Origin: Dallia pectoralis | Lineage: Eukaryota; Chordata; Actinopteri; Esociformes; Umbridae | Reading direction: 5' to 3' | DNA: 64,000 nt | NCBI GenBank assembly: GCA_029465975.1 | Contig: CM055744.1 | Coordinates: forward strand, 6,669,192-6,733,191 | Notes under the pieces: model-generated | Databases searched by the model: none | Told to the model about the DNA's origin: nothing | What the model saw: only the letters and a program-made list of their open reading frames with translations | Part shown: piece by piece, positions 13,301 to 28,300 of the stretch | How positions within the stretch are numbered: the first letter of the stretch is position 1 | Layout of the letters: each line of letters opens with the position of its first letter | Program-made: the position numbers and the translations under genes

Positions 13301-16300
13301 AGCTCATTCCAGGTCGGGGAGAGAGTCTCCTCCATCACCTAAAATACAGACGCACAAAACAGCACAGACATTATCATGTCTCAAGTATTGTGTAAACAGC
13401 AATTATTATACACAATGTTCCACAGTACTAGCAAGCAAGAAAGCAGTTACATTTTTATAGCACAATTCACACATTGAAGCAATTCAATGAGCTTTCCAAA
13501 GGAAAAAATAAGAAATAATAAAATACATGCATTTTATATTCATAGTGATCTGTCTTTTTGGCCCGTTTTATTATTTCTCTGTATTATCAAGGTTCAAAAA
13601 GTCGTCAGAGCCTTTTCAGGTCTTTAGAATCTGGTCAAAAAGTCTTTAGGACTTCCAGGTCTAAGAGCTCTCAGGTTTCTGGAATGTCGCCAAAAGACTT
13701 TAGAAATTCCAGATGTTTTTATTGTAATCATTACAGATTTTCATTTATGCCATGTATTAGAATAAAAAGAAATAGAAACATCAAATGAAAAATTCGATGC
13801 GGAATAGAAAATAAAAAATAGAACAAGAACTAAAATAAAATAAAAATAGACCTAACAGTGTGGTCAAGTTTAAGCGCTCAGTCATACGCTTGTGAAAAGA
13901 AAAATGTTTTTAACCTGGCTTTAAAAACGGAGCCACCTTATTAGATAAATGATTGCAGATGGTGATAAAGTAACTCCGCCCATCTAAATTAGACCTGAAC
14001 CAATTAAGGACCGTCCCGGAGAGTCCTGCCCAATTTTCTGCCTGTTCAGAAGTGCTGTTCTACAGTTTCAAATGCAGCACTGAGATCTAAAAGAACCAAT
14101 ACTGTCATTTTATCTGAATCGGTATTCATATCTCATTTAATACTTGTATCAAATTCTATGAAGACTATATAGTAATAAACTGAGTAACTCACTGACCTTG
14201 GAGCACTTGCACTGTGTGGAGAACACCACCCTGGCGAAGGGGTCAGACAGTCCATTGTCATCTGCTGCCTTTAGACCACGTGCCTGGTAGATATGTGCAC
14301 GCAGCTGAAAGTAGCGACTGTCTACAAGTACAAAAACGCTGGAGATTTATGAACGGTAAGATACTAGTTAGATAAAAAATACCTAGCAAAAGTCTACCAC
14401 TTTTGTATGTCATTTTGTGTAAGAGGTTTGCGTGCACATAGATGATGATTTGCAATTCTCTTTACTATTTAAAAAAACTGTCATTTATGAATGCAAATTA
14501 AAATGATCCTCACTTTTTGAAATCATAAGATTGATAAGATTGCCCTAACCTTTGTCGGGTGTCTGTTCCCAGTGTTTTCTGCCCATTAAAATATACTGTA
14601 CCACATTTGGTTCAATATACGATTATTCCAATTCTGCTGTAAACATTTCAAGTCGGATATAGTATGTATAGTAGGTTTAACTACAAATTTGTAGATTTTT
14701 TAATGTCGTTTATTTCACAATAACGCTGTATTTCCAGGTAAAATAACATTGTCCCCTCAACTAAACCTTTTCTTTGAGTGTTGAGTCAGAGGTCAATATG
14801 GAACTCTTACCATCACAGGCCAGTTTGATAGTGTTGAGTCAGAGGAAAACATGGAACTGTTACCATCACAGGCTGGTTTGATAGTGTTGAGTCAGAGGTC
14901 AACATGGAACTCTTACCATCACAGGCTAGTTTGATAGGGGCCAAAGGAACGGGGACAGGGGTGATGCCTGTAGCCTCCTCATACACAGGCGTGAAGTCAG
15001 CTGGCAAGGTGCCAACACAGTTCTTGGCATATTTGGTGATGCCAAGCCATAAGTACACCTCCAGCTTAGCAAAGACCTCCCCCACTGGTCCACCTGGAGT
15101 CTGAAGACAACATATTTGTGATTAAGTTTAAACATCACGGTACAAGCGTCAGTCAGGTTCTAGCCAATACACTGCGTTCCAAATTATTATTAAAATTATA
15201 TTTTACACAGATTTTCTTAAATAGTCGATGCAAATGACAGTCAGTATAATTTTCAAGTCACCAAACGTTATATTATAAGTCGATTTACATTGAAAAATCA
15301 CCCAATGAAAACAATAAAACTTTGTTTTACAGTGTATGTATACGTTTGACCAACTATAATTTTGATATAGTGAATTATAAGTGAAACAATCTGTTTGTAA
15401 ACAATTGTGGGAGAAGCTACTTGTGTCATGCACAAAGCAGATGTCCTAACCAACTTTCCAAAATTATATTATGTTAACATGAAATTACTGGTTGAATTTC
15501 TTTTATGACATCAACTCAAGTGTATTTAAACTTCCGACTTCAACTGTACTTTTAACTTTCTTTCAGGTCCTTAACATATAGATGTGTATGTATATGAAAT
15601 GATGTGTTCTAACTCTGTGCAGCACAATGACTAAACACTGCCTCACCAAATGTTGTCCTTATTTCTGGTTAGCACACCAGACCCTTCTCTAGGTCATCTA
15701 TGCAACCATGTTCATCTGTGTTTTCCCCTCACATGTGCCCTGATACCTTGCTTATCAATGTATTTAGTTTGGACTTTTTGTTTCAGTCTTTGTGGTTCAC
15801 TGTGTTGTGTCATGTCAGTGTTCAAATTTGTGTCAAATTTGTGTCAGATTTTCATACTCTTAACTAATACTTCAGTTGGCAGGGAGTCAATGGCATGTAA
15901 ATGGGCCAGACTGACTTTTTCATCATCTCATCTCATCTTCAATCGCTTATCCGGGGTCGGGTCGCGGGGGTCGCAGCTCTAGCAGGGGACCCCAAACTTC
16001 CCTTTCCCGGGCAACATTAGCCAGCTCTGACTGGGGAATCCCGAGGCGTTCCCAGGCCAGTGTGGAGATATAATCTCTCCACCTAGTCCTGGGTCTTCCC
16101 CGAGGTCTCCTCCCAGCTGGACGTGCCTGGAACACCTCTCTAGGGTGGCGCCCAGGTGGCATTCGTACAAGATGCCCGAACCACCTCAACTGGCTCCTTT
16201 CTACGCAAAGGAGCAGCGGCTCTACTCCGAGTTCCTCTCGGATGACTGAGCTTCTCACCCTATCCCTAAGGGAGAGGCCAGCCACCTTTCTGAGAAAACC

Positions 16301-19300
16301 CATTTCGGCCGCTTGTACCCGCGATCTCGTTCTTTCGGTCATGACCCAGCTTTCATGACCAAAGGTGAGGGTAGGAACAAAGATTGACCGGTAGATCGAA
16401 AGCTTTGCCTTTCGGCTCAGCTCTCTTTTCGTCACAACGGTGCGGTAAAGCGAATGCAACACCGCCCCCGCTGCTCCGATCCTCCGACCAATCTCCCGCT
16501 CCATTGTTCCCTCACTCGCGAACAAGACCCCGAGGTACTTGAACTCCTTCACTTGGAGTAAGGACTGACTTTTTGTTAAAACAAAAACATCCTGACAATC
16601 TAGCAGAGAATTAGGTTTGCACAAACAGCCGTTACCAAACACCAAATACTTTATATACAACACCATTACAAGTTGAGAGATACCTTTAGATAAATGGTGG
16701 TGAGTTTCCCACAGTCTTTCCCCTTTTCTTCCTCCACCAGAGAGAAGAGAATAGAGTAGGAAGGGATCCTGGCAAAGGCCACCCGTTTCCCTGCACTCAT
16801 CATCCAGAGAAACACATCTGGCAAGGTGCTCTGAGGCTGCAGAGACAGAAATGTAGTGAAGAAAGGGACAAAAACACAGGAAATACAGAAAAGACAGTGA
16901 TAAGAAACAAATAAGTCAAGAAGGGAAATCCCTAATCTTATCCCAAGCAAAACCTGGTGTTCACTCACTTCTTTTAGCAAGACTTCTAGCCTTTTTTGGA
17001 TCCTCTTGGTATCAGCCAGTCTCTCTTTTACAGTACGTCTGGTCACTTTCCTCTTCACTCGCAGAGATTGCTTGGCTAGGAGTATCTGGGGAAAGAGGAG
17101 ATTACCATATAATCAGAAACATCATTAATAATAATATAAATAATATAATAAATAATATAATAATATAATAAATATTAGTATAATCTAGTGTTATTCAAAG
17201 GAGTTATGAAAAAAGGGGTCTAAAAAAAGGGTGTTTAAAATGTTTGAACACCACTGGTCGTGCATTTTGTCACACTTACAATGTTCTTCTTGATAAACTC
17301 TTTCCGACATTTGTCCAGGTTGTTGCGCTTCGCTGGTGTCTTCCTATCACAGTTAGAAATATACTGCCTTCAAGGCAGGGACAGACATTAAGACACAAAT
17401 CCTTTTGGCAACGTAAGCAAATTGACTAAAAGCTACAGGTTGTCCAATAGTTGAAATGAAAGCTATGGAAAGACAGAATGTTACAACGCACTTGCAGCTT
17501 GCGACAAACTCCATAAGCACCTCCCCCAAACGGTCCTTGGCATTGCTCCTCGGCCTCTTTAAAAGTCTCTCCACGTCGTCAATGCCATATTCCTAACAAC
17601 AAGGCAATTGACCTCGACATTAGCATCACAGAGGCTTCCAGGGGGTCAATGGAGAGCAGTTCATAGGTTGACGACAGATGACAAGTAATAAGATCTGAGC
17701 ACTCACCAGTCTGTCAGCCATCTTGTGTAGCCAGTTAGCATTGTGAAAACGGAAGCAGTGGTCTTCAAAGTGGGACCACAGAAACATGCAAGGCTTATAA
17801 TATGTCATGGGGACACAGCTAAATGATCTGTACAAATAATAAAAAACATCATGTATATATAATTATAATGTATTATTTTATATTATTGTTAAACATAGAA
17901 TAGCCATGGAAAATGTCTGGGGTGCATATTGTCTGTTGGCATTTAATCACTGTACATTCATAACACTTTCCCCATACCTGTCATACTCGGTAGCCTGTGG
18001 TCTTCTGGGATCAGTGATTGAGCTGTCCTTATGACTTGGAATGTCCTCCTTGTCCAGTTCATCATCAGATGACTCCAACAGAGACTGTCTCTCACTGCTT
18101 AAATCCTCTTTGCTCTGGGTCTTTTTCGGGTTGATCAACACCTCCGCTGCCTTCCCGTAGTTCCCTGTTTATGGAGCAAAAATTATCATCCAACACAATT
18201 CAATTCAGGGAGACAATTTGATGAAATCCATGTTTCCTTGGAGTTAAATTCTAGGCACTGAAAGTGAATGTGTTTTGCGAAAAACACAAAGCTTCCCTGT
18301 ACTGTACTGACAGCGGCAGATTTAAGATCCATTTAATATGTTGCTTCTCATCTTCAAATGAGGGAAAAACATTTCGCTGTATTACCGATGGACAACTCAA
18401 AGGTGACCGGCTTGCTTCCAATAATGGGATCGATCATGGTCACCTCAAACAGGGATGCGAACAGCAAAAACTCTTCTGTTACCCCAAAGAAATTCTGAAA
18501 GACGAAACAAGGACACAACAGCAAATGCACCAATTAGTGAAATGCATAACAAGAGCACAACACACGATCATTGTTATATCAATGTGTGCAATAATGTATC
18601 ACATGACAGTGAGAGATTTCCGGAACAGTCCTGACCTCAGGTAGGGGATGAATTTCCTCGACTCCCACGGTCACAGCCGCGGGTACTTCTGTACCTGCAT
18701 CCTCTGATTCTTCTGTAGCCCCACTGAGGCTCACTGGTACTTCACAACAACAACAACAAATAACAACAGTTAACAACAAATAACAATCAGTTAACAGATC
18801 AACCTCTCACTTCCTCTATCTAACATCACACAGTACAAATAACAGCATGTTAACAGATCAACCTCTCACTTCCTCTATCTAACATCACACAGTACAAATA
18901 ACAGCCTGTTAACAGATCAACCTCTCACTTCCTCTATCTAACATCACACAGTACAAATAACAGCATGTAAACAGATCAACCTCCCACTTCCTCTATCTAA
19001 CATCACACAGTACAAATAACAGCATGTTAACAGATCAACCTCTCACTTCCTCTATCTAACATCACACAGTACAAATAACAGCATGTTAACAGATCAACCT
19101 CTCACTTCCTCTATCTAACATCACACAGTACAAATAACAGCATGTTAACAGATCAACCTCTCACTTCCTCTATCTAACAACTCAGTACAAATAACAGCAT
19201 GTTAACAGATCAACCTACTTCCTCTATCTAACATGTACAAATAACAGCATATAAACAGATCAACCTCTCACTTCCTCTATCTAACATCACACAGTACAAA

Positions 19301-22300
19301 TAACAGCATATAAACAGTTCGAACATCACACAGTACAAATAACAGCATATAAACAGATCAACCTCCCACTTCCTCTATCTAACATCACACAGTACAAATA
19401 ACAGCATGTTAACAGATCAACCTCTCACTTCCTCTATCTAACATCAACAGTACAAATAACAGCATGTTAACCACTTCCTTCTATCTAACATCACACAGTA
19501 CAAATAACAGCATGTTACACTTCCTCTATCTAACAAATACAAATAACAGCATGTTAACAGATCAACCTCCCACTTCCTCTATCTAACATCACACAGTACA
19601 AATAACAGCATATAAACAGATCAACCTCTCACTTCCTCTATCTAACATCACACAGTACAAATAACAGCATATAAACAGATCAACCTCTCACTTCCTCTAT
19701 CTAACCTCACAAAGTACAAATAACAGCATGTTAACAGATCAACCTCTCACTTCCTCTATCTAACATCACACAGTACAAATAACAGCCTGTTAACAGATCA
19801 ACCTCTCACTTCCTCTATCTAACCTCACACAGTACAAATAACAGCATGTTAACAGATCAACCTCCCACTTCCTCTATCTAACATCACACAGTACAAATAA
19901 CAGCATATAAACAGATCAACCTCTCACTTCCTCTATCTAACATCACACAGTACAAATAACAGCATATAAACAGATCAACCTCTCACTTCCTCTATCTAAC
20001 ATCACACAGTACAAATAACAGCATGTTAACAGATCAACCTCCCACTTCCTCTATCTAACCTCACACAGTACAAATAACAGCCTGTTAACAGATCAACCTC
20101 TCACTTCCTCTATCTAACATCACACAGTACAAATAACAGCCTGTTAACAGATCAACCTCCCACTTCCTCTATCTAACCTCACACAGTACAAATAACAGCA
20201 TATAAACAGATCAACCTCTCACTTCCTCTATCTAACCTCACACAGTACAAATAACAGCATATAAACAGATCAACCTCTCACTTCCTCTATCTAACATCAC
20301 ACAGTACAAATAACAGCATGTTAACAGATCAACCTCCCACTTCCTCTATCTAACATCACACAGTACAAATAACAGCATGTTAACAGATCAACCTCTCACT
20401 TCCTCTATCTAACATCACACAGTACAAATAACAGCCTGTTACAGATCAACCTCTCACTTCCTCTATCTAACATCACACTGTACAACTAACAGCATTTTAC
20501 ACGTCGAAAAAACCTTCTAACTCTGTAACCTTCCAAGCAATTGTTTGCTACCTTCTTCCTTCTTCTTGGACTTTCTGCTCATCTTCTTCATGGAGAACCT
20601 GCTAAGGGCACTCCGAGCGCCGGCCGACGCTTTGTTGCCCTCCACGGGAGCGGCGTTTGGGGAGGAGTAGACCTCCACGTTGAGAGATAACAAGATGCGG
20701 CCCCGGTAGAAGATGCCCTCGCTTACGCCGTCGTTTAAAGCTTGGTGGATGTCTCCGAGGGCAGAGTTTTGAGGGGAGCCATACAGGTTGATCCAGGACG
20801 GGCCAAAGGTGGGGTTGAACCCTGGGGAAGAGACACACAGGAAGACCATAACACAGAGAGATAAATAGCGAGACACAGTTTGATGGATGTTCCATGCACC
20901 TGTATCAGTACAAGTGCCTTCAATTCAAACTATGAATTACATGTGTTACATTCGTATGCACCACTAATAATACTGAAATATAATTACATTTAATTACAGC
21001 ATGAACAACAACACTGTTGTCTGAGCAAACTCTTACTAAACAACTGATTGAACAATTGCTAAATGCAAAAATGAGTGGTCGTAAGTAGTTTTTATTGAAA
21101 ATAAGTGATCCACTTATGATCATACATGCTAGTTATACTTTCTTTCTATCAAATGTAGGTAGTTACGTTTTTTTCATAGGCTACTTTTGCTAGGATGGCT
21201 TTTGCCTAAATGAGGTACTAACGTGCGAGTTTTGTACTCAGCTGTTGACTTAGTTAGTGCACATGAAGAACCAGCTCTATTTTGATGGCATATTAATGTT
21301 GTTTTCTAAAACCACACAGTTTGTAATGTCATGCAACTCAGATGTACTAAGCAAGCCTATGTCCTTCTAAGAGCCTATTTAAAGTACGCTTTGTCGAAGC
21401 GTTTTGTTAGTGTCCTGTGGCGGAATTTACCATTTCTGTTGGGATTGGAGATCTGCTGCAGGTCAAGAAAATGTGTTGCCACTGCAACATCACCTATGTT
21501 GGCATCATCCAGGATCTGCAATTTGATTCGCCGGGCAAGGGGAGGGAACTGCTCGATGAAAGAGATCTGCTCATTCCACTCGGGACTGTCGGTGTTTGAC
21601 TGGACTGATGTCTCACCCTTCGATAAGCAGTTTCAATAGGCAAATGTGGGTATTAGTTTGAAACTACAGTACCCTCCATAGGTATCGGGACTGCAAAGTG
21701 AAAATTGACATTTTTGCTGTACACTCAAGGCATATGACTAAAAAATGTTTTACAAACTAACAATATCAGCATTGTCGGAGTTCCGTCACCTCATTTCGAG
21801 CAAGAATGAGTATTGTTTTGGGACAATTTAACTTTAGCAAATACAACAAGTATAAAGTATTATTTAGTTGCAAGCCCCACCATGCAAGTGACATTTAACA
21901 TTCACAACTCTTTAATGTGTGAAATCTAGTCTTGATCAACAAGAATCACCTATGAGCCAAATGTCCCGATAGTTTAGCTCACATAAAATGGGAAGATGTA
22001 AATCTGACATTGCTGATATTCGTACTTGATAAAACATGTACGTTGGAATAGATAGAAAATTAAATTTGACAATCAATTTTTTTGCCTTATATCCATTTCT
22101 ATTTCCTACTTGAATGAGTTTCCTAAGCCTTTTTATCAGTGGATGAAGCTGTGGAAATCTACAATCAATTCCTTGGTAGGGTGCTTGACAACCATATACC
22201 CCATGAGTCACGGGATGTGACTGTCTCAGACGTATCTCCCTGGCTTACTCAGGAACTAAAAAACATGAAAACTCTGAATGTATCCTGGAGCACTGTCTCT

Positions 22301-25300
22301 TGGAGTTCGATTTCCTTAATGAAATGCACAAGAGCAAGATACTGTCTCTGGGCTATTATTGTACAATCCTTAGTCTAACATTAACAGAAAAAATGCAGTA
22401 AAGTAAATATAGGGTTGTGCATGAGGTCAGCCACAATGACAATACAATTGTTCAATAACAGTGTTTGCATAAATGGGAACGGCAGAGTTTACTGTACAAA
22501 GAGAAAGACCACAACCCAGTTAACAAATAGCAGGGGTGGTGTAACAGTTTTTGTTGTGGATGATTCAGTAGGAGTTGACACACAGCAGCACAGCCTTGCT
22601 TTTTAAAATCAGTTGTGGAAAGCTAACCGGATGGAAAATCAGTTACACAACTTATACTAAGTCTGGTTAAATAAAACCAAGCATTTTTTCTCAGAAATGG
22701 GACCTTAAGATTTAGGTATAGATATTCAATTATATTAGAATTAACTTTCTAATGACTGAATTAAAATGGAATTTGCACTAACATTGAAATCTAATAAACA
22801 ATAAAAATAGAGACCCATTATCAGGCCAGCACATGTACCTGTTGGCCTGCAAACGTGACCTGCACATAAGGGTCAATGAAGACCTTCTTGTCACCCATCA
22901 TCTTAGAGAAGCCACCCATGAAGCCAGCACTCATACTGGGTAAGCCCTCTGCCTTGTAGATCTTCAACAGGAACTTGGCCCAGGGCCTCTCTGCTGGCAG
23001 CCTCTTAGGCAAGAGCAGATTTCTAAAGATTGCAGAGGTAGACCAATTTCAAAAACATGTACAACACATCTGTACATATCAAGATATTTCCTTTGGGAAA
23101 TACAGGAATTATAACCATTTATAGACGTTTGCCTTAATCAATATTGTGTCACAGTGATTCATTGAACAAATGACTGTATAACACAGACAGAAAAAAGTTA
23201 ATTGGGAATACCAATACCTTCATGCGAAAGCTCAAAGTATAAACATAACCCACCAAGCACTACTCTGCTTGGCTAAACATATTTTACTATTTGTCATAGG
23301 AGGTTTCTTCAAGAAAAGGCAATGACTCACTTCTCAATGTCATCGTTCTGACTGCCCATAGGAGGCAAACTGGGAATTCCCATTGCGTCTCCTTTCATTA
23401 CCACACACAAGGTACACTTCACAAAACCTTTAATCCCTATTCTGGTGTCACTGGGATCGGTAATGGGAGCCCATTTCTGGTAGAATCTGTGATCTGTAGT
23501 GACGGAAAGAAATAATGTTTCAATGGAATTTTGTAATTATTGACTGAATGAGTTGTGGGCCAGATACAAATCCATGCTAGAGCATTACATTTTCAATGGA
23601 GGCAACAAATCCATGCTAGAGCATTACATTTTCAATGGAGGCAACAAATCCATGCTAGAGCATTACATTTTCAATGGAGGCAACAAATCCATGCTAGAGC
23701 ATTACATTTTCAATGGAGACAACAAATCCATGCTAGAGCATTACATTTTCAATGGAGACAGGCGGTAAGACAACATGACAACATCGAGCCACAGAAAGAT
23801 ACATTTCATAATGAGTAAAACACAAAAAATACCAGACTGATATTTTTATTAAACAGTGTAAACAGAAACGACAGTCCTATCTACATAAAATAAAAAAGCG
23901 ACATGCCCCTTCACTTTTAAATCCTAGTCTTATCAAGGCATTACAAAAGATATTACCTGGTTGACTGTAGACAGTGCTGATGTCAATTTTAAAGCTGCCG
24001 ATTAGTGTCATCTTAAGTCCCAGCATCTTTTTGTTGACAACCTATGAAACAACTCAAAGGCTCAGCATATCCAATGAAAACATAATAATATAATAAAAAA
24101 AAACATTTAATTTGCATCTTCTGGATACAGAACTGGATTTGGTCATCCAATCTGGCATTAAGCAGGTACTGGAAAAAATAATATAACCTTTAATTGAGTA
24201 CAAAATGTTATAAGAATAAAAACATTAAAACAATTGTAAATTATTAGCACAAAATGGAATTCATGTATTTTCCAAAATAAGAAAAAAGGTTGACTTTAAC
24301 AAATGAAAAATACCAGTCTACTTTATAATAATTAAGAAAAGTATAACAAAAAGCAGAAAAATATTTATTGATACAAAGTGGAGAATTGTAAATGTTCCTT
24401 TTGGGATCATCAAGTCTCCAAAACTGCTAGTAGACACAACCGCCTGGCCAACTATTTATTATTAACTTACTTGAGACTACAAGTGAGCTTTTAGGCAACA
24501 AAAACCAGAGGTGGATTCGTAGTAAAATAATCAAACCTGTTGGGTGAACTGAGGAGAGTTCACATGCAAGAACCAAGAACACTAAGGAGATGAAGTGTTC
24601 TTGTATACAGAAATGGTCTCTAGACAGGAAGTCACACAGGTCAACGTGCATGATGGAACATTACTTATCTCACTACTCAGAGCTTGTCAGCTGAGTAGTG
24701 TTTCTTCATGCACATTGACAAATTACTTCATAGCTGGTAAAGCAGAGGGGGAAAAAGCAGAACAGCTTTTTGCAAATCTTTACAGGGAAAGCTCGCTGTA
24801 TTCTTCAAATACAAAACATTTTTGTTTTTCTGCAAAACATAGGTTTAAATATTTCAAGATTTTGTAAAGCCACCCTTGGAGGGGCTAACAGCGCTGAGTG
24901 TCAGAGCTCCGTCCTAAGCCAGTTTACCGCCACTTGTGGGCGGGCTTCGGCGTTCGTCTTCACCGGCCATCTAGCTGCCATCGTTCCCTCCCCCTTCTTA
25001 TTATTGTCCGGTCTCGTTATCACAGACACCTGGGGCCCATTCCCTCATTAGAAGAGTATATAGGTCCCCTGGGTTTGGTCATGGTTTGTGTGGTATTTTT
25101 CGATGTAGCGTGCTGTGTTTGTCTCTAAGGAGATTATAATACCGTGCTTCGTTGTTAGAAGACAGGTTCAACGCGCTGTGATCATTGAGTACTAAGTGTA
25201 CTGTTGCCTATTTGCGTTGGTGTTGGACTTTGTCACTATTAAAGAACGCTATCCGTTCCTGTGCCATCCATCCATCCGACTGCTACATCGCGACACTGAG

Positions 25301-28300
25301 CCTCTCCCTGTAAACTCCGACATGGGTTTGCACCCAACTCTGGAGGGATCTTGGACCACTCTTCCATTCAGCACATTTCATTATGATTATTTCATTATGA
25401 TTATTCATTATTCATTATCATTATTCTTAATAGTGTTAGGTTTGCACTGGTGGACTGCCCTGTTCGATTAAAAAAAAGAGCAGTCCACACGTGCACGCAA
25501 TAGTTGCAGGATCACTAAATTCTGTGGATTTTAATGAATGTTTGGGATCATTGTCTTGTTGAAAGGTATTTTAATATATATATATCATATTTTTCTGGCA
25601 TGTTGGGCCCTGTCCAGGGTTTGCCCTGATCACTGGACCCCCGTCTCATTTTGAAGATTCATGCCGCTATACTATTGTGTCGGGGACGTAGAGAACCATT
25701 GTGTCTAACCTTTCCCTGTGTCTTCTTTACGTTTCCATTATGGAGGACGTGTGCCTACTGACCACACTGTGGGACAGATCCATCAGGGCGTTTTTCCTAG
25801 CCGCTGTGTGTCAACTTGTTGATGCGTGCTCGGTCGGGTTCAGGCTGGGTGTTTGAAATGACACTATGGGACAACTTGGTTCTAAAAAAGGGCTTAGTAA
25901 AAAACAAAAAAACGAAATAACAGCAAAGTCTCCAGGGAAAGGCAACCAAGTGTTGGACAATAAGTGGAACTCATTATGCCATTAATTTAAAATACATCCA
26001 AAGCATGAATGATCCATTACCAAATGTTACACTTAGGCATAAGGAAATGTCCCTGCTTTAAAAGTTTTCAATTTGACCATAATAACTACAAATGTAGCTC
26101 CACTAACGTCATAGGCACTGCAGTTAGTGGGTTGGGCTCAGTAAGGCTTCTTTCATGCAGTCCTTCCAAACATCTTATTGACTTAGAGGTGACGTCTAAC
26201 TGTTGATTCCACTAAGCAAGTGTACTCTGTGGGTCACACTCAGGTTGGTTGCGGTTGACTGTTGTTCCTTGGCTGATGCTTGGTGGAATGATCACAGTCT
26301 GACCGGATATCCTGTCTCAGTACAGAGGTTTTACGCTTCTACATTATTGTGCCGAGGGAATAGGGGACTAGAGTGTCAAACGTGTCCTTAAGCCTCGTTC
26401 CGTTTACACTTAGACCCTTCTGATGGCCCCCCTGTTCAGACCAAGAAGCTGACAATACCTGAAAAGTTTATTTCATTTGTTTGATTTTGATTGATTTGAC
26501 TAGACTGTGCAGTTCAGAAACTTCCTCACTATATGTGTGGGGTCAATATGCAAATAGGTCACTTCTTGACAAAACTGTTCCAGACTATAGAAATATTTGA
26601 TTGTGTCCTGACAGTAGTATTTTCAACAACTTTTAAATATTTGTTTATTTTCTTGTCCTGAACTGTGTAGGTCAACAACCATTTGTCTTCTTCCAGCAGA
26701 CAGCTCTTTGGTTTTACTCATGGTGATGGTTGACAAAGGGATTTTAAGGGTTACATTCTCATGCAGGAACTTTCACAACTTTACAACCCATTTAACAGAG
26801 TATGCTACTTCTGTGTACTACGCTCGTTCCAAGGGCCACTGCTCCGGCTAGGAGTATCCGATTTTCACAGCTCAAAGCTGGTTATATTCTGCCTGACCTT
26901 CTGGTTAAAACGAGACCTGACAGCCGTCAGCAAATTTTTCAAAATAAGGCCATTTTAGCTAGAAAAATCTGATTTTCACTGTCCAAACTTAATGAAGGGT
27001 GCCAATATTAATAATATAATAAAACGTTTACTGCATCTTTTTAATGAGACACTTCTGTATTCTGTTGGAGCCGGCTTTAATTGATCTGCTCTTTAGCTGT
27101 CTGTATACTATACAACCTTAATTTATTTTTTTTCTTGACTCCGTAACAGACACCACACGGATGCCTTGTCATGATGATTATTCGTATCAATATTATAGCG
27201 TTTTATTTCAACAAAAATAAGCACATTTATGGTTACGAGATTGCATGACCAAATTGATTTTGCTGATTCTTTTCTTTACTCGGATGATCAGCATAAACAT
27301 ATCCTAGCAGCCTTTTAATGGGCAAAAAACTAGGCTCTAGACATTATTTGTGGTTCTAATGTACAAATTATTTTAATTTTAACTTCTTGTTTGTAAACAT
27401 ATAACTTACCGTTATCTCAATAACTTTATCAAACAGCACGTCTTTTGTTTCCTGGAACTCAAACATGAAGTTCTGCCAAACCAAAGAAACAATGAAATCA
27501 CTTTTGGTTACCTTCATGTTAATATTTGGCAAAATGTTTTAAGTATTTTGAAATTCTTCCCATTTATTTGTGCCAATATTCCCAAGTCTTTGATCCGTGA
27601 CAACAATGTAATTGTATATTGTATTATAGTAGAGATGTAATTGGGGATCTTGCAGAAAGTCATCAATATATACATTATGCATGTGAAAGAAATGTGAAAG
27701 GAATATTATCTTGAGAAATTTATGAATTAACTTGAGTTCAACGTATAAACCCAAATTAGGCCTTCTTAACTTCAAAAAGTCATCACTGAACAACACTACA
27801 CAAAAGGAAGTGTTATGAATTAGGACCGTTTTGTAACGAAAAGGTGAAACATTTAGTAGAGTACAGTAAAAATAATCTTTAAAGGAAATAGCATGTTCAA
27901 GTGTTGAATATTTTATACTCCTGAGACGATGTTTCAGGGCTTACAGTACCTCGTTGAAAAATGGACAGTTGGTGGACTTCTGTGTGGCGGTTTTCCTTTT
28001 TTCTTCTCCCATTCTAATGTACACGGCTGGGTTAATGTTCACGCCCACCAGTTTCTGGGCTTCTAAAACATTCACATTAACCTGAGAAAAATACTTTTAG
28101 TTACAAACGTGCTAGGCTTGAATTTAGATTAATTTGGACCAACTAACGTTATTATGATAAACATTGCATCTGATTGACATCACTTTGTATGGTTGTTAAC
28201 AAATTGAAACGCATAAAGGCCTTATGAAACATTAATCTACGTTTCATTTCTACATAAAATACATTTTTACCAAATGTCATGCTCTCTACATGTTCCTAAT

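Noticed and set aside
18745..20500. CRISPR-like regular array
   Set aside because: Units are contiguous, without unique spacers, and the DNA is a vertebrate intron.
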